A DNA stretch of 64,000 nt from Pseudonocardiaceae bacterium (GTDB lineage: Bacteria > Actinomycetota > Actinomycetes > Mycobacteriales > Pseudonocardiaceae), in assembly GCA_009379815.1 (NCBI GenBank), contig WHSY01000003.1, positions 36,080 through 100,079 of the forward strand, read 5' to 3'. Position 1 is the first letter of the stretch; every line of letters begins with the position of its first letter. The notes below the pieces were generated by a model. The model saw nothing but the letters and a program-made list of their open reading frames with translations, was not told the DNA's origin and ran no database searches. Positions 30,729 to 39,435 of this stretch are shown here, piece after piece. Position numbers and translations under genes: made by a program.

Positions 30729-32504
30729 GTGGCACGCGAGTTCTCGACGGTCGGTGTGGTCGGCCTGGGCACGATGGGAGCCGGGATCACGGAGGTGTTC
30801 TCCCGCAGCGGTCTCGGAGTCGTCGCGGTCGAGGTCGACGACGAATCGATCGAGCGTGGTCGCGGGCACATCGAGCATTCCACCGGACGTGCCGTGTCCA
30901 GGGGAAAGATCGACGAGTCCGAGCAGCGCGCCCTGCTCGGCCGGATCCGCTACACCACCTCGCTGTCGGACCTGTCCGGTGTGGACTTCGTCATCGAGGC
31001 AGTGCCCGAGCACCTCGACCTCAAGAGCGAGATCTTCCGCGAGCTGGACCACATCGTCGGTCCCGAGGTGATCCTCGCGTCCAACACGTCGAGCCTGTCG
31101 GTCACCGAGCTCTCCGTGCAGACGGGGGGGCCCGGCCGCGTCATCGGGGTGCACTTCTTCAATCCGGCGCCGGTGATGGGGCTCGTCGAGGTGGTCCGCA
31201 CGGTCGTCACCGAACCCGGCGTCATCGACGATGTCACCGCGCTGGCGGACAAGCTCGGAAAGACCCCGGTCGTGATCGGCGACCGCGCCGGTTTCATCGC
31301 CAACGCGTTGCTGTTCGGCTACCTCAACCACGCCGCCCGGATGTACGAGCAGCACTACGCCTCCCGGGAGGACCTCGACGCCGCGATGCGCTTCGGGGCC
31401 GGGTACCCGATGGGTCCGCTGGCGCTGCTGGACCTGATCGGGCTCGACACCGCCTACGAGATCCTCGACACGATGTATCGCCAGTCGCGCGACCGGTTGC
31501 ACGCCCCGGCGCCGGTGCTCAAGCAGATGATCACCGCTGGGCTGCTGGGCCGGAAGTCGGGCCGCGGCTTCTACACCTACGAGGCACCCGACTCGCCGAA
31601 GGTGGTAGCAGACGGGATCACCCCCTCGACCGACGGCGAGATCCTCGAGACCCGGACTGTGCGCAGGGTCGGCGTGGTGGGCACCGGCACGATGGCGACC
31701 GGCATCGTCGAGGTCTTCGCCAAGGCGGGCCTCGAGGTGCTCGTACGGGGGCGCAGCAGCGCCAAGGTCGATGACGCCGTGTCGGCCGTGCGGCGGTCGC
31801 TGGACAAGGCGGCCCACCGCGGCAAGCTCGAGGAGGCCGATCGGGATGCCGCGCTCGGCCGGATCACCGCCACCGCGTCGCTGGACGACTTCTCCGATGT
31901 CGATCTGGTCGTCGAGGCCGTCGCCGAGGACCTCGAGGTCAAGCGCGGGATCTTCGCCACACTCGACGATATCTGCAAGCCGGGCGCTGTGCTGGCCACC
32001 ACCACGTCGTCGCTGCCTGTGGTGGAGTGCGCCGCCGCCACCGCGCGGCCCGGCGACGTGGTCGGGTTGCACTTCTTCAACCCGGCCCCGGTCATGAAGC
32101 TGGTCGAGGTGGTGCACACCATCTCCACCGCCCCCGATGTGGTCGCCACCGCGCGCGAGGTGTGCCGCACCATCGGCAAGCACCCGGTGACCTGCGGTGA
32201 CCGTGCCGGGTTCATCGTCAACGCGCTGCTGTTCCCCTACCTCAACGATGCGGTGAAGATGCTCGAGGGGCACTACGCCTCTGCCGAGGACATCGACACC
32301 GCGATGAAGGTCGGCTGCAGCCTCCCGATGGGCCCGTTCGCGCTGCTCGACGTGGTCGGCCTGGACGTCTCGCTGGCCATCGAGCGGACCCTGTACCTGG
32401 AGTTCCGCGAGCCGGGCTTCGCCCCCGCCCCGCTGCTCGAGCACCTGGTCACCGCAGGCCGGCTCGGCCGCAAGACCGGCAAGGGCTTCCGCGACTACTC
32501 CTGA
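30729..32504 (+). CDS. Duplicated (two-domain) 3-hydroxyacyl-CoA / 3-hydroxybutyryl-CoA dehydrogenase
   Basis: Reversibly oxidises 3-hydroxyacyl-CoA to 3-ketoacyl-CoA. The 591 residues hold two complete dehydrogenase modules (about 1-285 and 310-591), each the size of a whole single-domain enzyme. Module 1: GxGxxG VGLGTMGAG, catalytic His142/Glu154, Asn192. Module 2: VGTGTMATG, His448/Glu460, Asn498. Module 1 ends beta-strand 2 with an acidic residue (Glu35), fitting NAD; module 2 has Gly-Arg-Ser-Ser there (341-344), which would favour NADP. GTG 30729 has GGAGGT upstream. It links thiolase and ccr chemistry. Confidence 0.9.
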   Translation: MAREFSTVGVVGLGTMGAGITEVFSRSGLGVVAVEVDDESIERGRGHIEHSTGRAVSRGKIDESEQRALLGRIRYTTSLSDLSGVDFVIEAVPEHLDLKSEIFRELDHIVGPEVILASNTSSLSVTELSVQTGGPGRVIGVHFFNPAPVMGLVEVVRTVVTEPGVIDDVTALADKLGKTPVVIGDRAGFIANALLFGYLNHAARMYEQHYASREDLDAAMRFGAGYPMGPLALLDLIGLDTAYEILDTMYRQSRDRLHAPAPVLKQMITAGLLGRKSGRGFYTYEAPDSPKVVADGITPSTDGEILETRTVRRVGVVGTGTMATGIVEVFAKAGLEVLVRGRSSAKVDDAVSAVRRSLDKAAHRGKLEEADRDAALGRITATASLDDFSDVDLVVEAVAEDLEVKRGIFATLDDICKPGAVLATTTSSLPVVECAAATARPGDVVGLHFFNPAPVMKLVEVVHTISTAPDVVATAREVCRTIGKHPVTCGDRAGFIVNALLFPYLNDAVKMLEGHYASAEDIDTAMKVGCSLPMGPFALLDVVGLDVSLAIERTLYLEFREPGFAPAPLLEHLVTAGRLGRKTGKGFRDYS

Positions 32505-32620
32505 CCCCGTCGCGGGCAGCCCGATCACACCGGGCCACCAGCACGGCACCAGGACAACTGCGACCGAGAATGCGACAAACGGTCGAAATCAGCGTCCACA
32601 GGACGGGTACGCGGGTTCGG

Positions 32621-32626
32621 TACGGT
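32621..32626 (+). promoter_or_regulatory. -10 element TACGGT for leaderless small zinc-motif gene
   Basis: TACGGT ends eight bases before the GTG at 32635. Confidence 0.5.
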
Positions 32627-32634
32627 GGGTTCAC

Positions 32635-32943
32635 GTGCCCCGCCGCAACTCGCCTCGCCGCTCCGCGGCCCGCCACGCCGCGAGCACGCGTCCACTCGGG
32701 GCGGGTCTCGGCTGGGCGCGCACCGAGGCGAGCGCCGACGGTGACTGGCTGGTGCGGACGGTGCCGGCCGCGCAGGCCACCAAGCAGTACCGGTGCCCTG
32801 GCTGCGACCACGACATCCGAATCGGGACAGCGCACATGGTCGCCTGGCCCGCCGACGAGAACGGCTCGGTAGACCAGCGCAGACACTGGCACACCGGATG
32901 CTGGGCGGGTCGCGGGCGCCGTGGCCCCACCACCCGCCGCTGA
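32635..32943 (+). CDS. Small hypothetical protein with a putative zinc site
   Basis: 102 residues with basic ends (RRNSPRRSAARH and GRGRRGPTTRR) and a central metal-site pattern: C54-x-x-C57, His67, and H84-W-H86-x-x-C89. This arrangement suggests a structural zinc knuckle. The basic ends suggest nucleic-acid or ribosome contact, but no function is known to me. Similar small proteins next to a DivIVA-domain gene are common in actinobacteria. Convergent with that gene, with five bases between stop codons. Confidence 0.75.
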   Translation: MPRRNSPRRSAARHAASTRPLGAGLGWARTEASADGDWLVRTVPAAQATKQYRCPGCDHDIRIGTAHMVAWPADENGSVDQRRHWHTGCWAGRGRRGPTTRR

Positions 32944-32948
32944 ACGGT

Positions 32949-34052
32949 TCAGCGTGAGCGGTGCCCGGCGGCGACGCCGTGACGTTCCCGCTGCTCGCTC
33001 CCTTCGGCGTGCTGCTCCGTACCGCCGTGATCACGTTGCGGCGCCGTCTCGTCGCGGTCACCGCCGGCGACCACCGCCTCCTCCGCGGGCAGCTGGGCGA
33101 GGTGGCGGAACGCATCATCGAGTGTGGAGCGCATCGACAGCAGCTGCTCGGCCACCTGGTGACGCACCCCGCGCAACTGTTCCACCCGACGGTGCGCGTC
33201 GTCGATCATCGCGTTGCTGCGCTCCTCGGCGTCGGCCAGCTGGCGGCGAGAAGCCTCGTCCGCCTCGCTGACCAGACGCTGGGCCTCGGTGCGGGCCTCG
33301 TCGACGCGGTGCCCCGCCTCGGCGGTACTGGTGGCGCGCTGCTCGGCGAGGGCGTTCATCGTCCGGGTGCGGCGCTCGGCCATCGTGATCTCGAAGTCTT
33401 CCTCGGCCTGTACCCGGCGCTGCTCGGACTCCGCGTCCAGCTCTGCGATGCGGCTCTCGGCCGCGCGGACGCTGTCCGCAGCTTCCTGGCGGGCGGTATC
33501 GAGCAGTCGTTCGCTCGCTGCCTCCACCTCCATGCGCCAGTTCTCGGCTTCGTGCACCTTCTCCGCCGCCTCCTGGCGGGCGGCATCGAGCACCCGGTCG
33601 CGCTCGACCTCCACCTCGGCGCGCCGTTCCTCGGCCTCGGCGATCTTTCGCTCGTAGCGCTCGCGGAGCGTGTTGATCTCTTCCTCGGCCTGCGCGACGG
33701 TCTGCTCGGCCGCGGCCTCCGCTCGTGCCTTGATCTCGGCGGACTCGTCCTGCGCGAGCCGCAGCATCCGCTGCAGCCGCTCGCTCATCCCCTCCACGGT
33801 GGTCGGCGGCTTGGACAGCCGGTGTACCTGCTCGCGGAGGTCCTCCACCTCGCGTCGGGATGCTTCGAGCTGGTGTGCCAGCGCGGCGGCCTGCGACGTC
33901 GTCGCGTCCCGGTCGGCGGTGACGATCTGCAGGTCGGCCTGCATCGCCTCGAAGGTGTCATCGACCTGCGCCCGGTCGTAGCCGCGCCGGACGACGTCGA
34001 ACTGCGAGCTCCCCGGCGGGGGAAGCAGGTCGCGGTCGTCGTCGGAGCTCAT
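32949..34052 (-). CDS. DivIVA-domain coiled-coil protein
   Basis: Begins with a DivIVA-type N-terminal segment (FDVVRRGYDRAQVDDTFEAMQADL, residues about 18-41) that usually targets curved membrane or polar growth sites. A long charged coiled coil rich in Glu/Arg/Ala (about 45-325) and a disordered Gly/Glu/Arg C-terminus follow. It is a paralogue type distinct from the essential Wag31, and probably a cytoskeletal or polar-growth scaffold. ATG 34052 gives 367 residues and is preceded at seven bases by TAGCGT, suggesting a leaderless message. Confidence 0.8.
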   Translation of the reverse strand: MSSDDDRDLLPPPGSSQFDVVRRGYDRAQVDDTFEAMQADLQIVTADRDATTSQAAALAHQLEASRREVEDLREQVHRLSKPPTTVEGMSERLQRMLRLAQDESAEIKARAEAAAEQTVAQAEEEINTLRERYERKIAEAEERRAEVEVERDRVLDAARQEAAEKVHEAENWRMEVEAASERLLDTARQEAADSVRAAESRIAELDAESEQRRVQAEEDFEITMAERRTRTMNALAEQRATSTAEAGHRVDEARTEAQRLVSEADEASRRQLADAEERSNAMIDDAHRRVEQLRGVRHQVAEQLLSMRSTLDDAFRHLAQLPAEEAVVAGGDRDETAPQRDHGGTEQHAEGSEQRERHGVAAGHRSR

Positions 34053-34059
34053 GGGAGTC

Positions 34060-34065
34060 ACGCTA
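34060..34065 (-). promoter_or_regulatory. -10 element TAGCGT for leaderless DivIVA-domain gene
   Basis: On the minus strand TAGCGT ends seven bases before the ATG at 34052. Confidence 0.55.
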
Positions 34066-34108
34066 CCCGCTCGCATGTATCACATCGGTGAGCCTGGCCG
34101 ACCTGTCG

Positions 34109-35440
34109 CTACACACCCCGGAACCGCGTGATCTCGCGGAGGTGCCGCTCGCGCAGCTCGGGGTCGCGCACGCCGAGGCCTTCCTCCGGGGCCAGGCACA
34201 GCACCCCGACCTTGCCCTGGTGGGCGTTGCGGTGCACGTCATGGGCCGCCTGGCCGGTCCGCTCCAACGGATAGACCCCCGACAGCGTGGGGTGGACCCT
34301 GCCCTTGACGATCAGCCGGTTGGCCTCCCACGCCTCGCGGTAGTTCGCGAAGTGCGAGCCGACGATACGTTTGAGGTTCATCCACAGGTAGCGGTTGTCG
34401 TAGGAGTGCATGTAGCCGCTGGTCGCCGCACAGGTGACGATGGTGCCCCCCCGCTTGGCCACGTAGACGCTGGCGCCGAAGGTCTCCCGGCCGGGATGCT
34501 CGAAGACGATGTCGGGATCCTCACCTCCGGTGAGCTCCCGGATTTTGGCGCCGAAGCGTTTCCATTCCTTGGGGTTCTGGTTGTGCTCGTCGGACCAGAA
34601 CTGGAAGCCCTCGGCGTTGCGGTCGATCACGAGCCCGGCGCCCATGCTGCGGCAGACTTCGGCCTTCTCCGGGCTGGAGACCACGCAGACCGGGGTCGCC
34701 CCGCCGCCCAGCGCCATCTGGGTGGCATACGAGCCGAGCCCGCCCGAGGCGCCCCAGATCAGCACCGTGTCGCCCTGCTTCATGTCCGCGCCGTTGCGCG
34801 ACACGAGCTGGCGGTATGCAGTGGAGTTGACCAGACCGGGGCTGGCCGCCTCCTCCCACGACAGGTGCTTGGGCCTGGGCATCAGCTGGTTGGACTTGAC
34901 CAGCGCGACCTCGGCGAGGCCACCGAAGTTGGTCTCGAAGCCCCAGATCCGCTGCTCCGGATCCATCATCGTGTCGTCGTGCCCGTCGGGGTGTTCCAGC
35001 TCCACGGACAGGCAGTGCGCGACCACCTCGTCGCCGGCCTTCCAGGCGTTGACGCCCGGCCCGGTGCGCAGCACCACACCCGACAGGTCGGAGCCGACCA
35101 CGTGGTAGGGCAGGTCGTGCCGGGCGGCGAGCGGCGAGGTCCGCCCGTAGCGCTCGAGGAAGCCGAAGGTGGGCAACGGCTCGAAGATCGAGGTCCACAC
35201 GGTGTTGTAGTTGATGGCGCTGGCCATCACCGCCACCAGTGCCTCGCCCGGCCCGAGCTCGGGCACCGGGACGTCGTCGACGTGCAGTGCCTGGCGCGGA
35301 TCCTTCTCCCTCGTCGGCAAGCCGTCGAACATCTCGGCCTCGTCGGCGTGCACCGTGACCCCGCGGTAGGTCTCGGGCAGCGGAAGGGAGCCGACCGCGT
35401 CCAGGTCGTCGGCGAGGATGGCATCGAGGATCTTCTGCAC
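34109..35440 (-). CDS. ccr: Crotonyl-CoA carboxylase/reductase
   Basis: NADPH-dependent reductive carboxylation of crotonyl-CoA to (2S)-ethylmalonyl-CoA; key enzyme of the ethylmalonyl-CoA pathway and a source of polyketide extender units. The 443-residue MDR-family protein has the nucleotide-binding loop WGASGGLGSYA and FEHPGRETFGASV. All four residues of the known CO2 pocket (Asn81, Phe170, Glu171, His365 in Kitasatospora setae) are present as Asn79, Phe168, Glu169 and His363. So it should carboxylate as well as reduce. GTG 35440 has AAAGGGA upstream. The next step, ecm, is at 20051. Confidence 0.95.
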   Translation of the reverse strand: MQKILDAILADDLDAVGSLPLPETYRGVTVHADEAEMFDGLPTREKDPRQALHVDDVPVPELGPGEALVAVMASAINYNTVWTSIFEPLPTFGFLERYGRTSPLAARHDLPYHVVGSDLSGVVLRTGPGVNAWKAGDEVVAHCLSVELEHPDGHDDTMMDPEQRIWGFETNFGGLAEVALVKSNQLMPRPKHLSWEEAASPGLVNSTAYRQLVSRNGADMKQGDTVLIWGASGGLGSYATQMALGGGATPVCVVSSPEKAEVCRSMGAGLVIDRNAEGFQFWSDEHNQNPKEWKRFGAKIRELTGGEDPDIVFEHPGRETFGASVYVAKRGGTIVTCAATSGYMHSYDNRYLWMNLKRIVGSHFANYREAWEANRLIVKGRVHPTLSGVYPLERTGQAAHDVHRNAHQGKVGVLCLAPEEGLGVRDPELRERHLREITRFRGV

Positions 35441-35485
35441 GGTCGTCCCTTTCGAGCGGGCGGTGGCGGCCGGATGAGCGAAGGT

Positions 35486-35497
35486 TACCGTTCGGTA
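35486..35497. promoter_or_regulatory. Candidate TetR-type operator upstream of ccr
   Basis: TACCG-TT-CGGTA (35486-35497) is an exact inverted repeat about 45 bases upstream of the ccr start codon, of the kind bound by TetR-family acyl-CoA regulators. A TetR gene lies nearby at 36132, but a link is only a guess. Confidence 0.5.
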
Positions 35498-35623
35498 GAT
35501 CCACCGGCCAGTCCGGGTGCGACAGACCGCGGTCCTCGTGGCTCGGTGCCGCGTCCGAGATGGGCTGCGGATGCGTCGGATGTCCGGCTTCCGGGTCAGG
35601 ATGAACATGTGGGGTACAACACC

Positions 35624-35638
35624 TTGACCGGGCGGTCA
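35624..35638. promoter_or_regulatory. TTGACC -35 element overlapping palindrome upstream of SPW gene
   Basis: TGACCG-GG-CGGTCA (35625-35638) is a perfect 6+6 inverted repeat, and its left arm is part of a TTGACC hexamer that could be the -35 of the rightward gene. A second short palindrome, TGAAT-G-ATTCA (35645-35655), follows in the -10 region. Together they look like a repressor-controlled promoter. Confidence 0.45.
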
Positions 35639-35690
35639 GTTAAGTGAATGATTCATGGTATCGGGTGAGTTCTTCGAGGAGATGGTCGCG

Positions 35691-36053
35691 ATGAAGGCAG
35701 GATCCTGGACGCGATGGCAGGACTGGGCGGCAGTCGTGCTCGGCGTGGTGTCGATACTGTCGTTCCTGTGGGCACAGCCATCGACCGGCGCGCTGTGGAC
35801 CTTCCTGGTGCTCGGCGCGCTGCTGGTAGTGGCGGGGTTGTGGTCGCTGGCGATGCCGGGTTCGGTGGCCAGCGAGTACGTGCACATCGGGCTCGGCGTG
35901 TTGCTGTTCATCAGCCCGTGGGTGATGGGCTTCACCGGGCTCACCACGGCCACCTGGACGGCCTGGGTGATCGGCGTGCTCGCCGTCGTGGCCGGTGCGG
36001 CAGCCGTCCCGGTAGCCACCACCGCCCACCGGGGGCTGGCTGGCAGTCACTGA
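35691..36053 (+). CDS. SPW-repeat membrane protein
   Basis: 120 residues with four predicted membrane helices and two repeats of the W-x-x-W/SPW type (WTRWQDWAAVVLGVVSILSFLW and ISPWVMGFTG). This is the small integral membrane family found in actinobacteria and some proteobacteria; its function is unknown. ATG 35691 is chosen over 35655 and 35682 because GAGGAG is about ten bases upstream and family members begin at M-K-x-W-x-R-W-Q-D-W. A strong hairpin follows the gene. Confidence 0.8.
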   Translation: MKAGSWTRWQDWAAVVLGVVSILSFLWAQPSTGALWTFLVLGALLVVAGLWSLAMPGSVASEYVHIGLGVLLFISPWVMGFTGLTTATWTAWVIGVLAVVAGAAAVPVATTAHRGLAGSH

Positions 36054-36070
36054 GGGTCGCCGCGTAGCGG

Positions 36071-36115
36071 CGACGGCGGGGAGGAGCCCGGCACCCGGGC
36101 TCCTCCCCGCCGTCG
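36071..36115. terminator. Perfect 21-bp hairpin between SPW gene and tetR
   Basis: Arms 36071-36091 and 36095-36115 are exact reverse complements with a three-base CAC loop, extremely GC-rich. There is no T-tract, as usual for high-GC actinobacterial terminators. It ends 16 bases before the tetR start, so it may also affect tetR translation or reading through from upstream. Confidence 0.8.
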
Positions 36116-36131
36116 GAGATCAGGAGGTCGG

Positions 36132-36734
36132 ATGGCCGACGAGGCGTCCACCCGGGAACGGATCCTGTCGGCAGCCGAGGAGCTGTTCGCCGAGTCCGGA
36201 TTCGACGCCACCCCGACCTCACGGATCGCCGTGCGGGCGGGGGTGCCCAAAGGGCTGGTCCACTACTACTTCCACCGCAAACCCGACCTGCTCGTCGCGC
36301 TGGTGGATCGGTTGCCCGAGGAACACATCGACCGGGACGCCGTGGTGGCCCCCGGCGACCTCGCCCTCACGCTGCGCCGCTTGGTGGCCGCCCTCGACGC
36401 CTGGCTCGACACGTCCTCGCTCATCTCGCACCTGCTGTGGCGCGAGGTCGACACCCACGGCGCCGTGCGCGACGCGGTGACCGCGCGGTTCGGCTGGATG
36501 GTCGAGGAGATCCGGGCGGTGATCCGCGCCGCGCTGCCGCGCCCGGCTGCCGAGGCCGACGTGGGCAGCGCCGCGGAGCTGCTCGCGCTCGCGGTGAGCT
36601 ACCGGCACTCCACCGCGCGGCATGCCTGTGGCTCCGCGCAGCAGGAGACGCCGGTCGCCATGGAGCGCGAGCTGGACTTCCTGGCCGACGCCCTGGTCCT
36701 CGGCGCGGGGCAGGCGGGGCCTGCCGGAGCGTGA
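36132..36734 (+). CDS. TetR/AcrR-family transcriptional regulator
   Basis: 200 residues. The N-terminal helix-turn-helix is typical (RERILSAAEELFAESGFDATPTSRIAVRAGVPKGLVHYYFHRKPDLLVAL); the ligand domain is divergent. ATG 36132 has AGGAGGT upstream. It sits between the SPW gene and the convergent epimerase gene (one base between stop codons). The ligand is unknown; surrounding acyl-CoA genes suggest an acyl-CoA or fatty-acid effector. Candidate target sites are the inverted repeats at 35486 and 35625. Confidence 0.9.
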   Translation: MADEASTRERILSAAEELFAESGFDATPTSRIAVRAGVPKGLVHYYFHRKPDLLVALVDRLPEEHIDRDAVVAPGDLALTLRRLVAALDAWLDTSSLISHLLWREVDTHGAVRDAVTARFGWMVEEIRAVIRAALPRPAAEADVGSAAELLALAVSYRHSTARHACGSAQQETPVAMERELDFLADALVLGAGQAGPAGA

Positions 36735-36735
36735 C

Positions 36736-37170
36736 TCACGCCGGTTCCACCAGCTCGACGAGGACGCCACCGGCGTCCTTGGGATGGACGAAGTTGACCC
36801 GCGAGTCGGCGGTACCCCGCCGGGGCAGGTCGTAGAGCAGCCGCAGCCCCTGGGCGCGCAACGTCTCGGACGCGGCGTCGATGTCGGTGACCCGGTAGGC
36901 GAGCTGCTGCAGGCCGGGGCCGTTGCGATCGAGGAACCTGCCGATCGTCGACTCCGCACTCAGCGGCGCCAGCAGCTGCACCGCCGTGCCCGCACCGGTG
37001 TCCCCGGGAGCGCGCAGCATCGCTTCGCGGACCCCCTGCTCCTCGTTGACCTCCTCGTGGGCGGGCTCGAGGCCGAAGGTGGACCGGTAGAACTCCACCG
37101 CGGCCTCGAAGTCGGGGACCGCGATGCCGACGTGGTCGACAGCCGTGACGAACCGCTGCAGTTGCTGCAT
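36736..37170 (-). CDS. mce: Methylmalonyl-CoA epimerase
   Basis: Interconverts (2R)- and (2S)-methylmalonyl-CoA, and in the ethylmalonyl-CoA pathway also epimerises ethylmalonyl-CoA between Ccr and Ecm. The 144-residue vicinal-oxygen-chelate protein has the metal ligands His ([10 protein letters not shown]), Gln (LQQLAYRV) and Glu (VLVELVEP) in place. ATG 37170 is preceded at eight bases by TAGCGT, suggesting a leaderless message. It is back to back with the thiolase-meaB operon, as in Mycobacterium (Rv1322A-Rv1323). Confidence 0.94.
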   Translation of the reverse strand: MQQLQRFVTAVDHVGIAVPDFEAAVEFYRSTFGLEPAHEEVNEEQGVREAMLRAPGDTGAGTAVQLLAPLSAESTIGRFLDRNGPGLQQLAYRVTDIDAASETLRAQGLRLLYDLPRRGTADSRVNFVHPKDAGGVLVELVEPA

Positions 37171-37178
37171 AGGTCCGC

Positions 37179-37184
37179 ACGCTA
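37179..37184 (-). promoter_or_regulatory. -10 element TAGCGT for leaderless mce
   Basis: On the minus strand TAGCGT ends eight bases before the ATG at 37170. A partial copy of the repeat arm GCCACTCAC follows at 37191-37199. Confidence 0.55.
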
Positions 37185-37267
37185 GTGCGTGCCACTCACG
37201 AGCCGCGACAGCGGCAGGTATGGTCCGCTGCAAGCCCGTATTACACGTCCTCGCCGGAGGTTACGCC

Positions 37268-38461
37268 ATGACCGGTTCCGTCATCGTCGCCGGTGCCCGC
37301 ACGCCGATGGGTCGGCTGCTCGGTTCCCTCAAGGACTTCTCCGCCGCCCAGCTCGGCGGTGTCGCCATCAAGGCGGCGCTCGAACGGGCCGGGGTCGACC
37401 CGGAGCAGGTGCAGTACACGATCATGGGTCAGGTGCTGACGGCGGGCGCCGGGCAGATCCCCGCTCGCCAGGCGGCGGTCGCCGCGGGTATCGGGATGGA
37501 CGTGCCGGCGCTGACCATCAACAAGGTCTGCCTCTCCGGTCTCGACGCCATCGCGCTGGCCGATCAGCTCATCCGGGCGGGTGAGTTCGAGATCGTCGTC
37601 GCGGGCGGTCAGGAGTCGATGACCCAGGCGCCGCACCTGCTCACGAAGTCGCGGTCCGGGTTCAAGTACGGCGACGTGACGATGCTCGACCACATGGCCT
37701 ACGACGGGCTGCACTGTGCGTTCGATCAAATGGCGATGGGGGCGTCGACCGAGAAGTTCAACTCTCGCTACGAGCTGACCCGCGAGGCGCAGGACGAGTT
37801 CTCCGCCCGCTCACACCAGCAGGCCGCCAAGGCGATCGAGAACGGGAACTTCGCCGAGGAGATCGCGCCGGTACAGGTGCCGCAGCGCAAGGGCGATCCC
37901 ACCATCGTCGACACCGACGAGGGTGTCCGCGGCGACACCACGGCCGACGGCCTGGGCACGCTGCGGCCCGCGTTCTCCCCGGACGGCACGATCACGGCAG
38001 GCTCCGCCTCGCAGATCTCCGACGGGGCGGCCGCGGTGGTCGTGATGAGCAGGGCCAAGGCCGAGGAGCTCGGCCTGACCTGGCTCGCCGAGATCGGCAG
38101 GCACGGTGTCGTGTCCGGACCCGACGCCAGCCTGCACGAGCAACCGGCGAACGCCATCAAGGCGGCCTGCGCCCGGGACGGGGCGGACCCCGCGGGACTG
38201 GACCTGGTGGAGATCAACGAGGCGTTCGCCGCCGTCGGCCTGGTCTCGACCGACAAGCTGGGCACCGACCCCGAGAAGGTCAACGTCAACGGGGGAGCGA
38301 TCGCGCTGGGACACCCGATCGGCATGTCCGGAGCCCGGCTGGCGCTGACGCTGGCGCTCGAGCTGCGCAGGCGCGGTGGGGGCACCGGTGCGGCCGCGCT
38401 GTGCGGTGGGGGTGGTCAGGGTGACGCGCTGATCTTGCGGGTCCCCGGCAACGCGGCGTGA
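37268..38461 (+). CDS. Acetyl-CoA C-acetyltransferase (thiolase)
   Basis: Condenses two acetyl-CoA to acetoacetyl-CoA or cleaves it. The 397-residue thiolase II has the acyl-accepting Cys88 (NKVCLSG), the pair His349 ([11 protein letters not shown]) and Cys379 ([10 protein letters not shown]). The ATG has GGAGG eight bases upstream. The stop overlaps the meaB start (GTGA). The corresponding mycobacterial gene is fadA4. With the 3-hydroxyacyl-CoA dehydrogenase at 30729 it supplies the C4 precursor of crotonyl-CoA. Confidence 0.94.
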   Translation: MTGSVIVAGARTPMGRLLGSLKDFSAAQLGGVAIKAALERAGVDPEQVQYTIMGQVLTAGAGQIPARQAAVAAGIGMDVPALTINKVCLSGLDAIALADQLIRAGEFEIVVAGGQESMTQAPHLLTKSRSGFKYGDVTMLDHMAYDGLHCAFDQMAMGASTEKFNSRYELTREAQDEFSARSHQQAAKAIENGNFAEEIAPVQVPQRKGDPTIVDTDEGVRGDTTADGLGTLRPAFSPDGTITAGSASQISDGAAAVVVMSRAKAEELGLTWLAEIGRHGVVSGPDASLHEQPANAIKAACARDGADPAGLDLVEINEAFAAVGLVSTDKLGTDPEKVNVNGGAIALGHPIGMSGARLALTLALELRRRGGGTGAAALCGGGGQGDALILRVPGNAA

Positions 38462-39435
38462 GTGCGCGCCGCGTCGACGTCGCCGATCTCGTCGAGCGTG
38501 CCCAGCAGGGCCAGGCGCGCGCGGTCGCCCGGCTGATCTCGCTGGTCGAGGACGCCAGTCCCGAACTGCGTGACGTGGCTCGTGCGCTGGCCCCGCACAC
38601 CGGGCACGCGCAGGTCATCGGGCTGACCGGCCCGCCCGGCGTCGGCAAGTCCACCACCACCAACGTGCTGGTCGGCGCGCTGCGCCGGGCGGGCAAGCGG
38701 GTCGGCGTGCTCGCCGTCGACCCGTCCTCACCGTTCTCCGGCGGGGCGCTGCTCGGCGACCGGGTGCGGATGCAGGACCACGCGCTCGACGATGGCGTGT
38801 TCATCCGCTCGATGGCCACCCGGGGCCACCTCGGTGGAATCGCCTGGGCGACCCCGCAAGCGTTGCGGGTGCTCGACGCGGCGGGCTGTGACGTGGTGCT
38901 GGTGGAGACCGTCGGGGTCGGCCAGTCCGAGGTCGAGGTGGTCTCGCTGGCCGACACCACACTGGTGCTGCTCGCGCCCGGGATGGGCGACGGCATCCAG
39001 GCGGCCAAGGCGGGCATCCTCGAGGTCGCCGACGTGTTCGTGGTGAACAAGGCCGATCGCGACGGGGCCGATCAGACCATCCGCGACCTGAAGTACATGA
39101 TCTCGCTCGGACGCCGGGAGCGGGACGGCGCGAGCTGGCGGTCGCCGATCGTTCCCACGGTCGCCAGCAAGGGGGAGGGTGCCGACGACGTCGTCGACGC
39201 GATCGAGCAGCACCGCGACTGGATGGTGTCGCACGGCGAGCTCGACGCTCGCCGGCAGCGCCGGGCCGAGGCCGAGATCGAGGCGATCGCGGTCGAGCAG
39301 GTGCGCGAGAAGCTCGGCTACGTACGGCGGGGCGATGACCTTCGAGCGCTGCCCAGCCTCGCCAAGCGGGTGGTCGCCGGGGAGGTCGACCCCTACCGGG
39401 CGGCCGACGACCTGGTGGCCGAGCTCGGTGCGTGA
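38458..39435 (+). CDS. meaB: Methylmalonyl-CoA mutase-associated GTPase MeaB
   Basis: G3E-family GTPase that loads and protects B12-dependent acyl-CoA mutases. Seen: Walker [10 protein letters not shown], Mg motif [28 protein letters not shown], and the guanine-binding NKAD in [12 protein letters not shown]. 325 residues. The GTG overlaps the thiolase stop by four bases. Clients in this window are probably IcmA (42268) and Ecm (20051). The 3' end overlaps the convergent PucR-type gene by 43 bases. Confidence 0.94.
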   Translation: MSARRVDVADLVERAQQGQARAVARLISLVEDASPELRDVARALAPHTGHAQVIGLTGPPGVGKSTTTNVLVGALRRAGKRVGVLAVDPSSPFSGGALLGDRVRMQDHALDDGVFIRSMATRGHLGGIAWATPQALRVLDAAGCDVVLVETVGVGQSEVEVVSLADTTLVLLAPGMGDGIQAAKAGILEVADVFVVNKADRDGADQTIRDLKYMISLGRRERDGASWRSPIVPTVASKGEGADDVVDAIEQHRDWMVSHGELDARRQRRAEAEIEAIAVEQVREKLGYVRRGDDLRALPSLAKRVVAGEVDPYRAADDLVAELGA

